From NCBI GenBank assembly GCA_021732785.1, contig JAKFUG010000017.1:177352-241351 (forward strand): DNA of 64,000 nt. The letters are read 5' to 3'. The first letter of the stretch is position 1; each line of letters begins with the position of its first letter. Source of the DNA: Planctomycetaceae bacterium. Its GTDB lineage: Bacteria; Planctomycetota; Planctomycetia; Planctomycetales; Planctomycetaceae. The notes beneath the pieces were generated by a model. It did not search any database and was not told the DNA's origin. It was given only the letters and a program-made list of their open reading frames with translations. Both the position numbers and the translations under genes were made by a program. Shown here in pieces: positions 61,263 through 64,000 of this stretch.

Positions 61263-62723
61263 TCACGGCACCGGGCTGTTGCGGTAATCCAGCGGTGGCG
61301 GTTGATTGGGCAACAGCAACGAATCGTACGGGCGGTTCGCGCGGCGGCTGGCGTGCTCTTTCTTGGCGGCGGCGATGGTGTCCGGGTGTTCGATCAGTTC
61401 CCATGCCGATGTGGCCATCGTCTTCGCGGCGAGCAGCATCCCCTTGCGGCCGAGTGTTGTTCCCCCGGCGGCGACCGCTTGCCAGCAATGGGCGGGCGTG
61501 CCGGGAACCCAGCAGGTCGTGCTGAACCCGGCCGTCGGCACGACCCACGAGACATCGCCGACGTCGGTCGACCCTTTCGTCACCTCGCCGCTGCTGTCGA
61601 AGACTTTTCCCAACTGATCAAGCGCGACGGGTTTGGCAAGCGTCTCCTGAATCCGCACCGCGAACGCCGTTTCTTCCGGCGTGTATTCCAGCTTCGGCAG
61701 CGATTGCAATTGATTGAGGACGACTTGAGCCAGCGTTTCGTTCGGCAGGATTTCCATCGTGCCGCCGAGGTAATGGATTTCGAGTTTCGTTTCCGTGGCG
61801 ATGGCGGCCCCTTCGGCACATTTCACGAGTCGCGGGTATAACTTCTTCACGACTTCGGATTGCGGATGGCGGACGTAGAAATAGATTTCGGCGAAGTCGG
61901 GAACGACGTTCGGTGCTCCGCCGCCGCCGGTGATCGTGTGATGGATGCGGGTGAAATCCGGCGTGTGCTCGCGCAAGAGTTCGCTGGCATGCGCGGTCAG
62001 TTCCACGGCGTCGACCGATGAACGGCCTTGCTCGGGTGCCCCGGCGGCATGGGCGCTGGTTCCTTTGAAACGGAACTTCACCGCGGCTCGGGACAGACAA
62101 CTCGCATCGCCCGCCGAGTTGCGTGACGACGGATGCCAGTGCAACACGACATCGCAGTCATCAAATAACTTGTCTCGCACCATGAACGCTTTGGCCGCGC
62201 CCCCTTCTTCCGCCGGGCAACCATAGACACGCACCGTTCCACTTTTCCCGGCCGCTTTCAGTTGTTCAGCGACTGCGATCCCCGCCGCGGTCGACGCGGT
62301 TCCGAAGAGATGATGTCCGCAGGCATGGCCGTAACCGTTGGTACTCGGCCGTGCGAGCCGTTCGGGTTGGGCTTCCTGCGCGAGTCCCGGCAGCGCGTCA
62401 TATTCTGCGAGGATGCCAATCACCGGCTTTCCCGATCCGGCCGTCGCCGTGAACGCCGTGGGAATCGCCGCCACGCCGCGTTTGACGTCGAAGCCCGCTT
62501 TTTCCAGCGTTTCCGCCAACAGTGCCGACGATTTCGTTTCCTGATACCCCGGCTCGGCGTACTCCCAAATCTTGTGAGCGATGTTCCAATACTCGTCCGC
62601 CCGTTGATCCATCGCCGCGGTCATCGCCACTTTCGGTTCGGCAGCGCTCAGCGGGACGGTGCTCAACCACGAACAAGCGAGCATCACCCCGTAGAAACTA
62701 CTTTGACGAGCAACGGACATCAT
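61263..62723 (-). CDS. Secreted M20-family amidohydrolase
   Basis: The product is 486 aa. The leader (about 1-28, ending LSAAE) is a signal peptide, so the enzyme works outside the cytoplasm. The M20 metal site is visible in ILAEYDALPGLAQ (Asp/Glu), NGYGHACGHHLFGTASTAAG (His and Cys ligands) and CPAEEGGAAKAF. The dimerisation domain (about 215-330) holds SAHAAGAPEQGRSSVDAVELT. AbgB/HipO-type enzymes cleave N-acyl amino acids such as p-aminobenzoyl-glutamate or hippurate. Substrate not determined. ATGATG start with GAGATCA upstream. It is followed in operon by the 133-aa membrane protein. Confidence 0.93.
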   Translation of the reverse strand: MMSVARQSSFYGVMLACSWLSTVPLSAAEPKVAMTAAMDQRADEYWNIAHKIWEYAEPGYQETKSSALLAETLEKAGFDVKRGVAAIPTAFTATAGSGKPVIGILAEYDALPGLAQEAQPERLARPSTNGYGHACGHHLFGTASTAAGIAVAEQLKAAGKSGTVRVYGCPAEEGGAAKAFMVRDKLFDDCDVVLHWHPSSRNSAGDASCLSRAAVKFRFKGTSAHAAGAPEQGRSSVDAVELTAHASELLREHTPDFTRIHHTITGGGGAPNVVPDFAEIYFYVRHPQSEVVKKLYPRLVKCAEGAAIATETKLEIHYLGGTMEILPNETLAQVVLNQLQSLPKLEYTPEETAFAVRIQETLAKPVALDQLGKVFDSSGEVTKGSTDVGDVSWVVPTAGFSTTCWVPGTPAHCWQAVAAGGTTLGRKGMLLAAKTMATSAWELIEHPDTIAAAKKEHASRRANRPYDSLLLPNQPPPLDYRNSPVP

Positions 62724-62818
62724 TGATCTCGGCTGGGGAACATCATCTTCATCAAATCACTCTGCAAGAATGCCGAGCAGGAGGATGGTGGTCAAGCGGC
62801 AGATGCACTTGGAAACGA

Positions 62819-62856
62819 CCGCGGCCCGATTGACCGCTTGTGTCAACCGGGCCGCG
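62819..62856 (-). terminator. GC-rich hairpin after DUF4394 gene
   Basis: Arms CGCGGCCCGATTGA (62820-62833) and complement (62843-62856), one mismatch, nine-base loop. On the minus strand it lies just past the stop at 62898. Confidence 0.7.
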
Positions 62857-62897
62857 AGAATAAAGCTTCGAGGCGACGTGATGCCAGGTTCACGTCG

Positions 62898-63800
62898 TTA
62901 TTGGGGTGGCGGAGCGGGAACTTCGAGCACGGTCAGGCCGGAAAACTGCACCAGTCCGAAGATCGGAATCGACACGACCGTCGCCTTGCCGGTGGCATGA
63001 TCGATCTTGAAGAAGCGTTGAAAAGAACTGCCCGATACGCTCATGATCGCGAACGATTGCGAGTTATCGGTACTGGAAACGTCGTAGCCCCCGACAGATG
63101 TGACATTCACCCCGAGGCTGCCGATGGTTCGCAGTCGGCCTAAGCTGTTGGCCACGGTCACCAGAATGTCGAGGTTGGTGTCGATGCCCCGCAATTGCGT
63201 CGGCGTGGTGGGATCGAGATCGTTATTGTCATAGGCAATATTCACGACGTTCGGGTTTTTGCCCACGTTCGTATCCGGCGTCAGAATCGGGTCCGGATCG
63301 AGCCCGGTGGCATAGTACAAATTGATCGCCTGTGTGACTTCGCCTGTATCAGGATTGAACACAATGTTCGTGTCGTTATCGGCCACCAGCCGCGCCCGAT
63401 CGATCGTGGGGTTGAAATCGAAACCGTATGCGGTCGGAGCGGCGAGCGCAGGCGGCGGGTCGAAAGCACTGCCCACCGGTGACGCCGTGGCGATCAAAAA
63501 GCTCAGGGTGAACTGGTAGAGCTGCAACGTTCCCGATTCGGAATTCCGCGCGACACCATAGATGGTGCCCGTCGCTGGCCGCAGATCGATGCCGACGAGT
63601 TGTTCATCCTCGGCAAGCCCGGTGATGAAATGAATGGACGTCGGAAACAGCGGAGCGTCGGAATTCATGCCAATGAACAACGGCGTGGAATTCACTTCGG
63701 TCACGCCAACGACATTGTCTGCGCGCAGCGGAGCACTCGCCGCAAAGAACAGGAGCGCCGCCGGAATTGTGCCCCAGAGTTTGATGGTCATCAGTCGCAT
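62898..63800 (-). CDS. Secreted DUF4394-like protein
   Basis: The product is 300 aa from the ATG at 63800, with AAGG upstream; a start ten codons earlier is weaker. A signal peptide ends at ASAPLRADN. The body shows the family pattern ELVGIDLRPATGTIYGVARNSESGTLQLYQFT, then YGFDFNPTIDRARLVADNDTNIVFNPDTGEV and SLGRLRTIGSLGV. DUF4394 is thought to form a beta-propeller-like repeat fold; function is unknown. It is the last complete gene of the window; 63801-64000 shows no gene. Confidence 0.88.
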   Translation of the reverse strand: MRLMTIKLWGTIPAALLFFAASAPLRADNVVGVTEVNSTPLFIGMNSDAPLFPTSIHFITGLAEDEQLVGIDLRPATGTIYGVARNSESGTLQLYQFTLSFLIATASPVGSAFDPPPALAAPTAYGFDFNPTIDRARLVADNDTNIVFNPDTGEVTQAINLYYATGLDPDPILTPDTNVGKNPNVVNIAYDNNDLDPTTPTQLRGIDTNLDILVTVANSLGRLRTIGSLGVNVTSVGGYDVSSTDNSQSFAIMSVSGSSFQRFFKIDHATGKATVVSIPIFGLVQFSGLTVLEVPAPPPQ

Positions 63801-64000
63801 GTTTGTGCCTTGGGCAAAAGGAAGAGACATTCAACGGGATCGAACCGTGCGGTCGACCCGTCGCACGAACCGTGCCAATGCCGGGACCGTTGCGTCAACC
63901 GGGGAAGAAGCTTGATTCCGGACGCAGGGAAATGATCGCGCATCAACCGGCCTGGCCGATGAGCGAGCAATCCTTTCGACGCGCCGGATGCGCGGAATCA

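Overview
The window looks like chromosomal DNA of a planctomycete (Planctomycetota). Support comes from three DUF1501 proteins with Tat-type leaders, families common in this phylum (a DUF2760-like protein, a DUF4394-like protein, a redoxin/cytochrome c/monooxygenase-like fusion, a large Pro/Asn/Trp-rich secreted protein), high GC with GC-rich third positions, and many short divergent or convergent transcription units. I found no rRNA, tRNA, phage, IS transposase or CRISPR. I recognise 51 coding genes, one of which (45 aa) is very short. The genus cannot be fixed from sequence reading alone.

Layout. 0-5.6 kb: secreted unknowns, a ceramidase-like protein and MutM. 5.6-8.2 kb: a minus-strand sugar operon (medium-chain dehydrogenase, TIM-barrel isomerase, RbsD/FucU mutarotase). 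8.4-16.4 kb: a DUF1501 protein, a four-module redox protein, an 858-aa repeat protein and a lipoprotein. 16.6-28.8 kb: signalling (a hybrid kinase, a soluble kinase, a two-component pair) with LeuB, a heparinase-like protein and a SulP transporter. 28.9-39.4 kb: an amidohydrolase, DUF1501, DUF2760, a STAS-membrane protein, ScpB, GlgX and a membrane GTPase. 39.8-47.1 kb: a cell-shape operon on the minus strand (two membrane coiled-coil proteins, a 45-aa membrane protein, MreB, MreC, MreD, PBP2). 47.7-49.7 kb: a second STAS-membrane protein and a PilB/GspE-type ATPase. 49.9-55.7 kb: a nucleotide-sugar block (GalE-like, UDP-glucuronate 4-epimerase, UDP-glucose dehydrogenase, UDP-xylose synthase, RmlA) that can feed surface glycans. 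55.7-63.8 kb: a CBS protein, a degenerate M24 homologue, an SDR, DUF1501, an M20 amidohydrolase and a DUF4394 protein.

The most unusual feature is the intergenic DNA. Gene borders are filled with two kinds of repeat. (1) Degenerate 7-bp-period tandem repeats occur at seven borders, often as inverted pairs, and several end at a start codon where a ribosome-binding site would be expected. (2) Doublets of inverted arms (about 15-32 bp) occur in several unrelated sequence families. In many of them each arm is itself a small palindrome, an architecture like REP/BIME/REPIN elements. Several families recur two or three times here, one copy is cut by the left window edge, and one composite element separates mreD from the PBP2 gene. 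No REP-associated transposase lies in the window. The MreB is also notable: the residues expected at the catalytic Glu-Glu and at the phosphate-2 Asp are replaced.
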